In this document: positions 7,102 to 14,365 of the stretch, in pieces
Layout: every line of letters begins with the position of its first letter
Position numbering within the stretch: position 1 is the first letter of the stretch
From: an uncultured Methanobrevibacter sp.
GTDB lineage: Archaea > Methanobacteriota > Methanobacteria > Methanobacteriales > Methanobacteriaceae
NCBI GenBank assembly: GCA_902789505.1
Contig: CADAOO010000006.1
Coordinates: 1 to 41,515, forward strand
Direction of reading: 5' to 3'
DNA: 41,515 bases
Made by a program: the position numbers and the translations under genes
The notes under the pieces: model-generated
What the model saw: the letters and a program-made list of their open reading frames with translations, nothing else
What the model was told of the DNA's origin: nothing
Databases searched by the model: none

Positions 7102-8397
7102 GTGACAGATAAGAATTATAGATTAGCAACATTAGGTGTACGTGCAGGACAACAACCAGACCCCGCAACTGGGGCTCAAGCAGTTCCTATTTATCAGACT
7201 ACTTCATACGTATTTAAAGATTCAGATGAAGCTGCAAGGAGATTCGCCCTTCAAGAGTTTGGACAGATTTACTCCAGACTTACAAACCCTACCAGTGATG
7301 TATTTGAAGCAAGAATTGCCGCTATAGAAGGCGGTAACTCAGGTATTTCAACATCAAGTGGTCTTGCAGCAATCTCATACGCTATTTTGAATGTAACCGA
7401 ACCTGGAGATAACATTGTCTCAGCAGACAACCTTTACGGAGGAACTTATCAATTGTTTAATTATACCTTCAAGGACTTGGCACGTGAAGTCAAGTTTGTC
7501 AACTCCCAGGATCTTGAAGCCTTTGAAAATGCAATTGATGAAAAAACCAAAGCTATTTATGTTGAATCAGTAGGAAATCCGAAATTGGATGTCCCTGACT
7601 TCGAAGCATTGGCTGAAATTGCACATTCACATGACATTCCATTAATTGTAGACAATACTGTAGGCGTAGGATTAGTAAGACCATTGGATCATGGTGCTGA
7701 TGTGATTGCCGCTTCAGCCACCAAATATGTCGGAGGTCACGGTACTGCAGTCGGAGGATACATTGTCGATTCAGGTAAATTCAATTGGGGAAACGGCAAA
7801 TTCAACAATTTCACAAAGCCTGACCCAAGTTATCACGGATTGGTATTCTGGGATGCATTCGGTGACGTTCCTGAACTCGGAAATCTTGCATTTACCGTAA
7901 GAATAAGGGCAAGACTTTTAAGGGACTTGGGTGCAACTCAGGCACCTGTGCACAGTTTCATTTTCCTGCAGGGACTTGAAAGTTTGGATGTGCGTGTAAA
8001 AAGACATTCTGAAAATGCACTTAAAGTAGCTAAATTTTTGGAAGCCCATCCTAAGGTTAAATGGGTAAACTATCCGGGACTTGAATCCCATCCGACCTAT
8101 GAAGTCAACAAAAAATACCTAAAAGATCATTTTGCAGGTATTTTAGGATTTGGTGTTGAAGGCGGAGAAGAAGCAGGAAGAAAAGTAATTGAAAAGCTGG
8201 AACTGTTCTCAATTCTTGCAAATATCGGAGATGCAAAAAGCCTTGCAATCCACCCTGCAAGTACAACACACCAGCAGCTAAGTCCTGAAGAACAGGAAGC
8301 AACAGGTGTAACTCCGGACTTCATCAGGCTTTCAATTGGTCTTGAAGATGTGGATGACTTAATTGAAGATTTAAGTCAGGCTTTGGATAGTATATGA
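7102..8397 (+). CDS. metY: O-acetylhomoserine sulfhydrylase (aminocarboxypropyltransferase)
   Basis: A 431-residue Cys/Met-metabolism PLP enzyme that makes homocysteine from an activated homoserine and sulfide. The PLP lysine is K208 in [10 protein letters not shown]. The YSRLTNPT motif near the N-terminus and the insertion with [10 protein letters not shown] that marks the long MetY subgroup are present, and the C-terminus has [14 protein letters not shown]. The start is GTG at 7102, 4 nt after AGGTGAT; a GTG at 7093 lies inside that ribosome site. The promoter shares an 18-mer with cysK. Whether O-acetyl- or O-phosphohomoserine is used cannot be told from sequence. Confidence 0.93.
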   Translation: MTDKNYRLATLGVRAGQQPDPATGAQAVPIYQTTSYVFKDSDEAARRFALQEFGQIYSRLTNPTSDVFEARIAAIEGGNSGISTSSGLAAISYAILNVTEPGDNIVSADNLYGGTYQLFNYTFKDLAREVKFVNSQDLEAFENAIDEKTKAIYVESVGNPKLDVPDFEALAEIAHSHDIPLIVDNTVGVGLVRPLDHGADVIAASATKYVGGHGTAVGGYIVDSGKFNWGNGKFNNFTKPDPSYHGLVFWDAFGDVPELGNLAFTVRIRARLLRDLGATQAPVHSFIFLQGLESLDVRVKRHSENALKVAKFLEAHPKVKWVNYPGLESHPTYEVNKKYLKDHFAGILGFGVEGGEEAGRKVIEKLELFSILANIGDAKSLAIHPASTTHQQLSPEEQEATGVTPDFIRLSIGLEDVDDLIEDLSQALDSI

Positions 8398-8417
8398 GTA
8401 AAGTAACCCTTTACTCA
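8395..8417 (+). terminator. Hairpin at the metY stop codon
   Basis: TGAGTAAAG (8395-8403) pairs perfectly with CTTTACTCA (8409-8417) around a 5-nt loop. The stop TGA forms the start of the left arm. No T-run follows, so it may protect the 3' end rather than terminate. Confidence 0.5.
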
Positions 8418-8474
8418 CTTAAACTATAAGTAATATGAATTTTATATGTATTTAAAAAAATAGGGGGATAAAGA

Positions 8475-9683
8475 ATGTATTTGGATAACTCAGCAACCAC
8501 ACAAGTAAGTGAGGAAGTTTTTGAAGAAATGAAGCCATATTTCAGAGAAGAGTTCGGAAACCCTTCCACTCTTTATGGAATTGGTCGTGAATCAAAAAAA
8601 GCATTAAATCAGGCTCGCCAAAGGGTAGCTGATGCAATTAATGCAAAACCGGAAGAAATCATTTTCACAGGTGGTGGATCAGAATCTGATAATTTAGCCA
8701 TTAAAGGAATCGCCTTTAAATTAGCAAAAAAAGGTAAGCATATAATCACAACAGATTTTGAACACCCTGCTGTAAAGGAAACTTTATATTTCCTTGAATC
8801 ATTGGATTTTAAAGTTACTTACCTGCCGGTTTATGAAAATGGTGTTATCAAAATTGATGACTTGAAAGAAGCTATAACCGATGAAACAATTTTAATTACC
8901 GTTATGCATGGTAACAATGAGATTGGTACTGTCCAGCCTATTGAAGAAATCGGTAAAATAGCCCGTGAAAAAGGCATTAAATTCCATACCGATGCCGTTC
9001 AGACTTTCGGTAAAATTCCTGTAGATGTTGAGAAATTAAATGTTGACTTACTTTCTTTATCCTCCCATAAAATCAATGGCCCTAAAGGTGTTGGTGCATT
9101 ATATATTAAAAAAGGAACTCGTGTCACTCCGCTTATTCATGGTGGAGGTCAGGAAAGAGGCATTAGGGCAGGTACTGAAAACGTTCCTGGAATCGTCGGA
9201 TTTGGAAAAGCATGCGAGCTGGCTGCAAATCAGCTTGATGAGCATTATGAAAAATTATCTTCAATCAGGGATGAGCTGATTGACAAGGTATTGGGTACAA
9301 TCCCTGAAGCTTATCTGAATGGGGATAAAGAAAAGAGACTTCCAAATCTTGTAAACTTCAGATTTAAAGCTATTGAAGGGGAATCTTTAATTCTCCTATT
9401 GGATGCTAAAGGATATCAGGCTTCAACCGGTTCTGCATGTTCATCCAATAAACTGGAAGCATCTCCAGTTCTGACCGCATTAGGTCTGGACCCTGTTGAT
9501 GTTCATGGATCTTTAAGGATATCCCTATCTCCTGAAAGTGAAAAGTTCGATGTGGATGAATTTGTAGATATTCTTTCAGAGGCCGTTTCAAGATTAAGAC
9601 AGATGTCTCCTCTCTGGAACGATGATTTGGATTATGACGGCGTAATGTGTAAAAAACATGGTGATGACTGTAGGATGTGTTAA
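8475..9683 (+). CDS. nifS: Cysteine desulfurase (NifS/IscS type)
   Basis: Takes sulfur from cysteine as an enzyme-bound persulfide for Fe-S assembly. The 402-residue PLP protein has LDNSATT at the N-terminus, the PLP lysine K199 in SSHKINGPKG, and the persulfide cysteine C322 in STGSACSS on the long flexible loop typical of group I enzymes. The C-terminus carries an extra tail with C392, C399 and C402 (CKKHGDDCRMC) not needed for the fold. The IscU scaffold starts 2 nt downstream. TTTTATATG (8439-8447) could be the promoter TATA box, and AGGGGGAT is the ribosome site. No ATAAC palindrome is seen here. Confidence 0.95.
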   Translation: MYLDNSATTQVSEEVFEEMKPYFREEFGNPSTLYGIGRESKKALNQARQRVADAINAKPEEIIFTGGGSESDNLAIKGIAFKLAKKGKHIITTDFEHPAVKETLYFLESLDFKVTYLPVYENGVIKIDDLKEAITDETILITVMHGNNEIGTVQPIEEIGKIAREKGIKFHTDAVQTFGKIPVDVEKLNVDLLSLSSHKINGPKGVGALYIKKGTRVTPLIHGGGQERGIRAGTENVPGIVGFGKACELAANQLDEHYEKLSSIRDELIDKVLGTIPEAYLNGDKEKRLPNLVNFRFKAIEGESLILLLDAKGYQASTGSACSSNKLEASPVLTALGLDPVDVHGSLRISLSPESEKFDVDEFVDILSEAVSRLRQMSPLWNDDLDYDGVMCKKHGDDCRMC

Positions 9684-9685
9684 TT

Positions 9686-10057
9686 ATGGATTATTCAGAA
9701 AAAGTAATGGATCACTTTGCAAACCCTAGAAACTGTAGAAAAATGGAAGATGCCAATGGTGTCGGAACAGTCGGAAACCCGACATGTGGCGATTTGATGA
9801 CAATTTACATTAAAGTTGAAGATGATGTAATTCAGGATATTTCATTTCAGACATTCGGCTGCGGTGCGGCTATTGCAACAAGCAGCATGATTACTGAAAT
9901 TGCTGTTGGAAAAACCATTGATGAAGCTTTAAAAATTTCCAGAAATGATGTTGCGGAAGAATTGGACGGTCTTCCACCTATCAAGATGCACTGTTCAAAC
10001 TTGGCCGCTGACGGACTTCAGGCAGCAATTGAAAACTATAAGGAAAATAACCAATAG
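9686..10057 (+). CDS. nifU: Fe-S cluster scaffold protein, IscU/NifU N-terminal type
   Basis: A 123-residue scaffold that receives sulfur from the desulfurase encoded 2 nt upstream and builds [2Fe-2S]/[4Fe-4S] clusters. The three cluster cysteines are C34 (NPTCGD), C59 (FGCGAAIA) and C103 (MHCSNLA), with D36 as the conserved aspartate. It lacks the LPPVK chaperone motif of bacterial IscU; LPPIK (96-100) is very close to it. It has none of the extra NifU domains, so it is the short IscU form. The ATG at 9686 follows an AGGATGTG sequence in the end of nifS. Confidence 0.95.
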   Translation: MDYSEKVMDHFANPRNCRKMEDANGVGTVGNPTCGDLMTIYIKVEDDVIQDISFQTFGCGAAIATSSMITEIAVGKTIDEALKISRNDVAEELDGLPPIKMHCSNLAADGLQAAIENYKENNQ

Positions 10058-10110
10058 TTAAATACTTTAAGAGATATAGTAATCATTATCTTATTAAGGA
10101 GATGTTTATT

Positions 10111-10476
10111 ATGGCAAAAATATTAAAATGTGATGACTGTGGAAGTATAATCCAAGTTTTAGTTGAAGACGACGGCGATACATGTGACACCCACATGCTA
10201 AATATCCCTGTACAGACAGAAGGAGATAAATCTCCTAAACACAAACCTGTTGTAGAAATTGACGGCGATAAAGTAACCGTAAAAGTTGGTGAAGCCGCTC
10301 ACCCTATGGATGATGATCACTACATTCAATTTTTAGTTGTTGAAGCAGGTAATGAACAATATGCTAAGTGTTTCAAACCTGGTGATGTTGCAGAAGCAAC
10401 TTTCACTGTAAACTCCACTGATGATGTTGTTGCACTTGCTTTCTGTAATTTGCATGGCCTATGGTCAAGCGAATAA
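10111..10476 (+). CDS. dfx: Desulfoferrodoxin / superoxide reductase
   Basis: Reduces superoxide to hydrogen peroxide in this anaerobe. The 121-residue protein has an N-terminal CxxC (C7, C10) plus C25, a remnant of the desulforedoxin centre I (the usual CC pair is reduced to one Cys). The active-site iron ligands of centre II are H44, H64, H70, C112 and H115 (HKP, HPMDDDHYI and CNLHG). AAGGAG (10096-10101) gives proper spacing to the ATG at 10111 but not to the ATG at 10102. Placed after the Fe-S assembly pair, it fits a role in protecting Fe-S proteins, with a probable terminator after it. Confidence 0.92.
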   Translation: MAKILKCDDCGSIIQVLVEDDGDTCDTHMLNIPVQTEGDKSPKHKPVVEIDGDKVTVKVGEAAHPMDDDHYIQFLVVEAGNEQYAKCFKPGDVAEATFTVNSTDDVVALAFCNLHGLWSSE

Positions 10477-10477
10477 G

Positions 10478-10518
10478 GTTTAAAAAATATTTTTTTAAAC
10501 TTCCTTTTTATTTTTTGA
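10478..10518 (+). terminator. Terminator of the desulfoferrodoxin gene
   Basis: GTTTAAAAAA (10478-10487) pairs with TTTTTTAAAC (10491-10500), then TTCCTTTTTATTTTTT follows. The rest of the gap to 10743 is AT-rich with several T-runs, and I see no gene in it. Confidence 0.65.
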
Positions 10519-10683
10519 GGATTCGGCGTGAAGTCTCTGTTTTTTTTTAATATATCTAATCAACTGCAGCAACAAAATAATGAAATATTACAATTAATTT
10601 TTAATAAAATGCGGTGCGTTCCCATTTTTTTTCTTTAAATATCCTTTCAACTTTTTTTGCCTAAAAGCAAAATGTTAATAATA

Positions 10684-10743
10684 TTTAAATACTACTAATA
10701 TACTATATATAACTTAATAAATTAAAATAACACGTGTGATATT
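10684..10743 (+). promoter_or_regulatory. comA promoter with ATAACACGTG element
   Basis: TTTAAATA (10684-10691) and TATATATAA (10704-10712) are TATA candidates. ATAACACGTGTGATAT (10727-10742) shares ATAACACGTG and a following TGATAT with the metY site at 7053-7066. Its GTGTGAT part may double as the ribosome site for the TTG start, so a role as operator is less certain than at cysK and metY. Confidence 0.45.
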
Positions 10744-11514
10744 TTGAAATCTTTTGAATTTTTATCAAAAAACAGAGAGCAAAAACCAAGAAGTAAAGGA
10801 ATTACGATGGTTCTGGACAAGGGTTTAGGCCTGGAAACTGCTGAAAGCTTAATGAACATTTCAGGAGAGTATGTTGACTATCTGAAATTCGGATGGGGAA
10901 CTTCAATTGTACATGAACAGGAAATAATAAAAGCAAAGGTTGAAATGTACAAATCCCATGATATTACCCCATACACAGGAGGGACACTTTTTGAACTTGC
11001 TTACATGAATCATAAGCTGGATGAATTTTTTAAGGAAGCCCGTGAACTGGGATTTCCGGCCATTGAAATATCAGACGGATCTACTAATATTCACCATAAT
11101 GATAAATTGAACGCCATTAAAAGAGCAAAAGATGAAGGATTTGAAGTATTGTCAGAAGTGGGCAAGAAGAATCCGGATTTGGATAAGGAACTCACACTTG
11201 AGGAGCGAATCAGATACATGCAGGAGGAACTGGATGCCGGTTCTTCACTTGTCATAGTTGAAGCAAGGGAAGGCGGAAAGAACATAGGCATTTTTGACAA
11301 GGCGGGAAATGCCAAGGAAGATGAAATCGATATAATTTTGGATAAAATAGATGCAGATAAGATTTTATGGGAAGCTCCAAACAAAGACCAGCAGGTCTTT
11401 TTCATACTCAAGCTTGGAAACACTGTAAACTTAGGCAATGTTTCCAGTGATGACATAACCTCCCTTGAAACCTTAAGACAGGGACTGAGGGGAGATACAG
11501 TTGGCAAAATATAA
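10744..11514 (+). CDS. comA: Phosphosulfolactate synthase
   Basis: Adds sulfite to phosphoenolpyruvate to give phosphosulfolactate, the first step of coenzyme M synthesis in this lineage. The 256-residue TIM-barrel sequence shows family motifs including GLGL, DYLKFGWGTS, YTGGTLFE, IEISDG, VLSEVGKK and IVEAREGG. The start is TTG at 10744, 3 nt after GTGTGAT; no earlier Met is in frame, and the next Met is residue 22. The DUF39/ferredoxin gene starts 50 nt downstream on the same strand, so both ends of the CoM pathway may be represented here. Confidence 0.93.
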   Translation: MKSFEFLSKNREQKPRSKGITMVLDKGLGLETAESLMNISGEYVDYLKFGWGTSIVHEQEIIKAKVEMYKSHDITPYTGGTLFELAYMNHKLDEFFKEARELGFPAIEISDGSTNIHHNDKLNAIKRAKDEGFEVLSEVGKKNPDLDKELTLEERIRYMQEELDAGSSLVIVEAREGGKNIGIFDKAGNAKEDEIDIILDKIDADKILWEAPNKDQQVFFILKLGNTVNLGNVSSDDITSLETLRQGLRGDTVGKI

Positions 11515-11564
11515 TTTGTATTAACTCGGGCGTTGGTAGTTAAAACAATTGGGAGAGTAAAAAA

Positions 11565-12815
11565 TTGACAACTAGAACTATTGGTCAAATCAATCAGAAG
11601 ATTGAAGACGGCGAAGCCAACATATATACGGCGGAAGAATTTAAAAAACTCATAAAAAAGGGTGACACTCCGAGTTTCGATGAAGTGGATGTAGTGACTG
11701 CAGGAACCTGCGGTGTAATGAGCGGTACTGCTGCAATACTGAACTTTATCGTATCGCCTCCGGGAGAATTTATAAGAGCCCGTGAAGTGTTCCTGAATGG
11801 AATACCTGCTTATGCAGGCCCGTGTCCAAACGAGTGGCTGGGATCTTTGGATGTTATTCTGCATGGAACAACACACTCAATAGATGACCCTAACTACGGG
11901 GGAGGATTCCTGCTTAAGGAACTGCTCCAGGGCAATGATGTTGATGTGCGTGTTGAAAGTGTTGAAGGAAAGACAATTGAAAATACAATAACTATTGATG
12001 ATATCGGAAGAGGCCAGATTATAGGGACACGTATGGCGTTTAAAAACTACACTGCCTTTGTCAATTCATATAATGAACCGGTCAGTTCAATATTTTCAGG
12101 AATTCCCCTTGAAGGAAACCTGTCCGGTATGACATTCTCAGGATGCGGCGCATTAAACCCGCTTCAAAACGATATTCCTCATAATGTTATAAAGGACGGA
12201 TGCAGATTCCTGTTGAACGGTGCTGAAGGATATATCTTAGGTGACGGTACACGTTCCAGTGCAGAAAAGCCGAACCTTATGCTGACAGCCGATTATAAGC
12301 AGATGGATTCTTATTATATCGGGGGGTATAAGACCGGTCAGGGCGGAGAGGTTTACGATACCGTGGCAATACCTATACCCGTAATTAACGAGGAGGTTTA
12401 CAATAACCTGCTTGTAACCGATGAAGATGTGAAATTGCCTGTGGCTGAAATCAAAGGGCGCCACTTGCCTGTTGGTGAAACCAACTATTATGAACTGTGG
12501 AAGGACTATGACTTAAGGCCGCAGTATGACCGAACAGCTTGTTCCAAGTGTGATAGGTGTACAGTGGAAAATGTATGTCCTACAAGTGCATTCACCGATG
12601 AAAGGATTAACCCTGCACTTTGCTTCGGCTGCGGATTATGTGCCCATTACTGCAGAAATGACGCGTTCAGCATGAACACTGGTGAAGTGGATCTGGAAAT
12701 CAACGGTGAAAACGTAAATATTCCAATCGTATGCAGACAATCAGACAGGCTTAGAGGAAATAAACTGTCCCAAAAACTTAAAAAATTAATTGAATCAAAT
12801 GAGTTTAAATTATAG
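11565..12815 (+). CDS. comF: DUF39 thiol-forming protein fused to two [4Fe-4S] sites (ComF candidate, methanogenesis marker 16)
   Basis: Residues 1-300 are a DUF39 domain, the family of aspartate-semialdehyde sulfurtransferase (homocysteine synthesis). A paralogue has been reported to convert sulfoacetaldehyde to coenzyme M (M. jannaschii MJ1681, from memory). Conserved-looking cysteines are C49 (TCG), C87 (GPCP), C194 (SGCG) and C213. Residues 326-363 are a ferredoxin domain with C326/C329/C332/C338 and C353/C356/C359/C363. Reductive thiolation of an aldehyde needs two electrons, which the fused clusters could deliver. The start is TTG after GGGAGAG. It follows comA and precedes hdrC by 9 nt. 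The CoM role rests on context; homocysteine synthesis is the main alternative. Confidence 0.8.
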   Translation: MTTRTIGQINQKIEDGEANIYTAEEFKKLIKKGDTPSFDEVDVVTAGTCGVMSGTAAILNFIVSPPGEFIRAREVFLNGIPAYAGPCPNEWLGSLDVILHGTTHSIDDPNYGGGFLLKELLQGNDVDVRVESVEGKTIENTITIDDIGRGQIIGTRMAFKNYTAFVNSYNEPVSSIFSGIPLEGNLSGMTFSGCGALNPLQNDIPHNVIKDGCRFLLNGAEGYILGDGTRSSAEKPNLMLTADYKQMDSYYIGGYKTGQGGEVYDTVAIPIPVINEEVYNNLLVTDEDVKLPVAEIKGRHLPVGETNYYELWKDYDLRPQYDRTACSKCDRCTVENVCPTSAFTDERINPALCFGCGLCAHYCRNDAFSMNTGEVDLEINGENVNIPIVCRQSDRLRGNKLSQKLKKLIESNEFKL

Positions 12816-12824
12816 GTGGTTAAT

Positions 12825-13427
12825 ATGACTGCTCAACAGAAGATTACCGATTCCCCAATTGATTTTGCAGAAGACATAATAAGGGATGTCAAAAACTCAA
12901 AGGATGAGGGTGTCCTGAAATGCGTCCAGTGCGGAATGTGTACATCCACATGTCCTGCAGCAAGACATTCCGATTACAATCCTCGTGACATTATTGAACG
13001 GGTTTTAAACGGGGATGTTTCCATAATCGAAGATGACAATATCTGGAACTGCTTTTACTGCTATACCTGCCATAGCGTATGCCCTGTCGGAAACAGCGTA
13101 TGTGAAGTAAATCAGATTCTAAAGCAGTTTGCGGTAGCTAAAGGAATAAGCTATGACAAACTTTATGAGTACATGGGATTTGCGGATTCATATTTTACTG
13201 CTGCAATCGGTGCAATTCCGGAAATATTTTTTGAAGACATTGACCGTGACGTTCCGGGATGGTGGGACTTCAGACAGCATTTGGATGAAATTCGTAGGGA
13301 GCTGGAACTGGACCCTCCACTGATGCCGCCGGAAGAGGTCATTGATGAGGTAAGTACAATTCTGACGATAACAGGTTTTAAGGAAAAAATCGAAAGGATA
13401 AGGGCATCTCAGGAGGAAGAGCAATGA
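12825..13427 (+). CDS. hdrC: Heterodisulfide reductase subunit C-like iron-sulfur protein
   Basis: A 200-residue two-cluster protein with CVQCGMCTSTCPAARH and CFYCYTCHSVCP, each a full [4Fe-4S] ligand set. HdrC carries electrons from HdrA clusters to the HdrB active site. The ATG at 12825 follows AGGTGGT (12814-12820); a GTG at 12816 lies inside that site. It overlaps hdrB by 4 nt (ATGA). The gene lies 9 nt after the DUF39 gene, so it is very likely in the same transcript. It is probably a paralogue rather than the methanogenesis HdrC, judging from its partners' altered motifs and the gene order C-B-A. Confidence 0.9.
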   Translation: MTAQQKITDSPIDFAEDIIRDVKNSKDEGVLKCVQCGMCTSTCPAARHSDYNPRDIIERVLNGDVSIIEDDNIWNCFYCYTCHSVCPVGNSVCEVNQILKQFAVAKGISYDKLYEYMGFADSYFTAAIGAIPEIFFEDIDRDVPGWWDFRQHLDEIRRELELDPPLMPPEEVIDEVSTILTITGFKEKIERIRASQEEEQ

Positions 13428-14365
13428 AAAGTGTTCCGGATAAGGACTTGCTTTTATTCAGAAGCTGTCTTGTAAGTGTAGAGTATCCCGGTGTTGAGGC
13501 ATCAACAAAGTTTGTTTTTGATAAACTGGGAATTGATTATGCAATATCAGAAAAACAGACCTGCTGCACAGGTCTCGGACATTATTCTGATGTGTTCTCT
13601 CAGATTGATACGACAGCTATCGGAGCCCGTAACTTCAAAATAGCCCGTGAAATCGGAAGGCCAAACCTTGTAATGATGTGTGCAACATGCTATGCAATCA
13701 ACAAAAAATCAGTAAAGCTATTGAATAAAAAGGATGATTTGAGAGACCACATCAATCAGCTGTTTGATGAAAACGGACTGGGGCATCTTAAATATGAAAA
13801 GGATGACCTGAAACCGACAGAAAACATTTTCCATGTTGTGGATATTCTATATGGCAAAAAGGATGAAATTAAAAATCATATCAAATATGACCTGAGTGAA
13901 TATAATATAGCTACCCATCACGGATGCCATTACTGTAAAGTGCATTATGAGGATACAATCGGTGGCGTAAGGGATCCGAACATACTTGATGAGCTGATTG
14001 AAGAGTGCGGATGTGAGACAATCGGATGGTATGACCACAAAAGGGCAACCTGCGGAACAGGTTTCAGGCAGAGGTATTCCAATCCTGAACTGTCTTTTAC
14101 TGCAACTGCCGATAAGATGAATGCGATTGCTGATGAGGATGTTGATATACTGGTTCATTTATGTCCGAACTGTCATATCCAGTTTGACAGATATCAGCAT
14201 TTGATATCCGAAAGGGAAGGCAGAAAATTCAGAGCTATTCATTTAAACATTTCGCAATTCATTGCACTTGCAATGGGTGGTGATTTGGATAGGGTAATAG
14301 GTGCAAAGGCACATACAGTTCCAATTGATTCTGTTATTAAGGGGCTTAAGGAGGTTGAAAAATGA
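13424..14365 (+). CDS. hdrB: Heterodisulfide reductase subunit B-like CCG-domain protein, variant second motif
   Basis: A 313-residue protein with two CCG domains. The first is complete: C15, then C47-C48 (x31 apart), then C86/C89, as expected for the proximal noncubane cluster. The second has C168 (HHGCHYC), but where the family has a Cys-Cys pair it has T209-C210 (RATCGTG), followed by C247/C250. One ligand of the distal noncubane cluster is therefore missing, though C171, C195 or C197 could substitute. In HdrB the two clusters split CoM-S-S-CoB, so this variant may act on another disulfide or simply pass electrons. Overlaps hdrC and hdrA by 4 nt each. Confidence 0.88.
   Translation: MKSVPDKDLLLFRSCLVSVEYPGVEASTKFVFDKLGIDYAISEKQTCCTGLGHYSDVFSQIDTTAIGARNFKIAREIGRPNLVMMCATCYAINKKSVKLLNKKDDLRDHINQLFDENGLGHLKYEKDDLKPTENIFHVVDILYGKKDEIKNHIKYDLSEYNIATHHGCHYCKVHYEDTIGGVRDPNILDELIEECGCETIGWYDHKRATCGTGFRQRYSNPELSFTATADKMNAIADEDVDILVHLCPNCHIQFDRYQHLISEREGRKFRAIHLNISQFIALAMGGDLDRVIGAKAHTVPIDSVIKGLKEVEK

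Noticed and set aside
11091-11876. Open frame of 261 codons on the minus strand across comA and the DUF39 gene
   Set aside because: It lies opposite two well-supported genes, spans their intergenic gap, has low-complexity Ser/Phe-rich translation and matches no family.
12816-12824. GTG at 12816 as the hdrC start
   Set aside because: It lies within the AGGTGGT ribosome site for the ATG at 12825.
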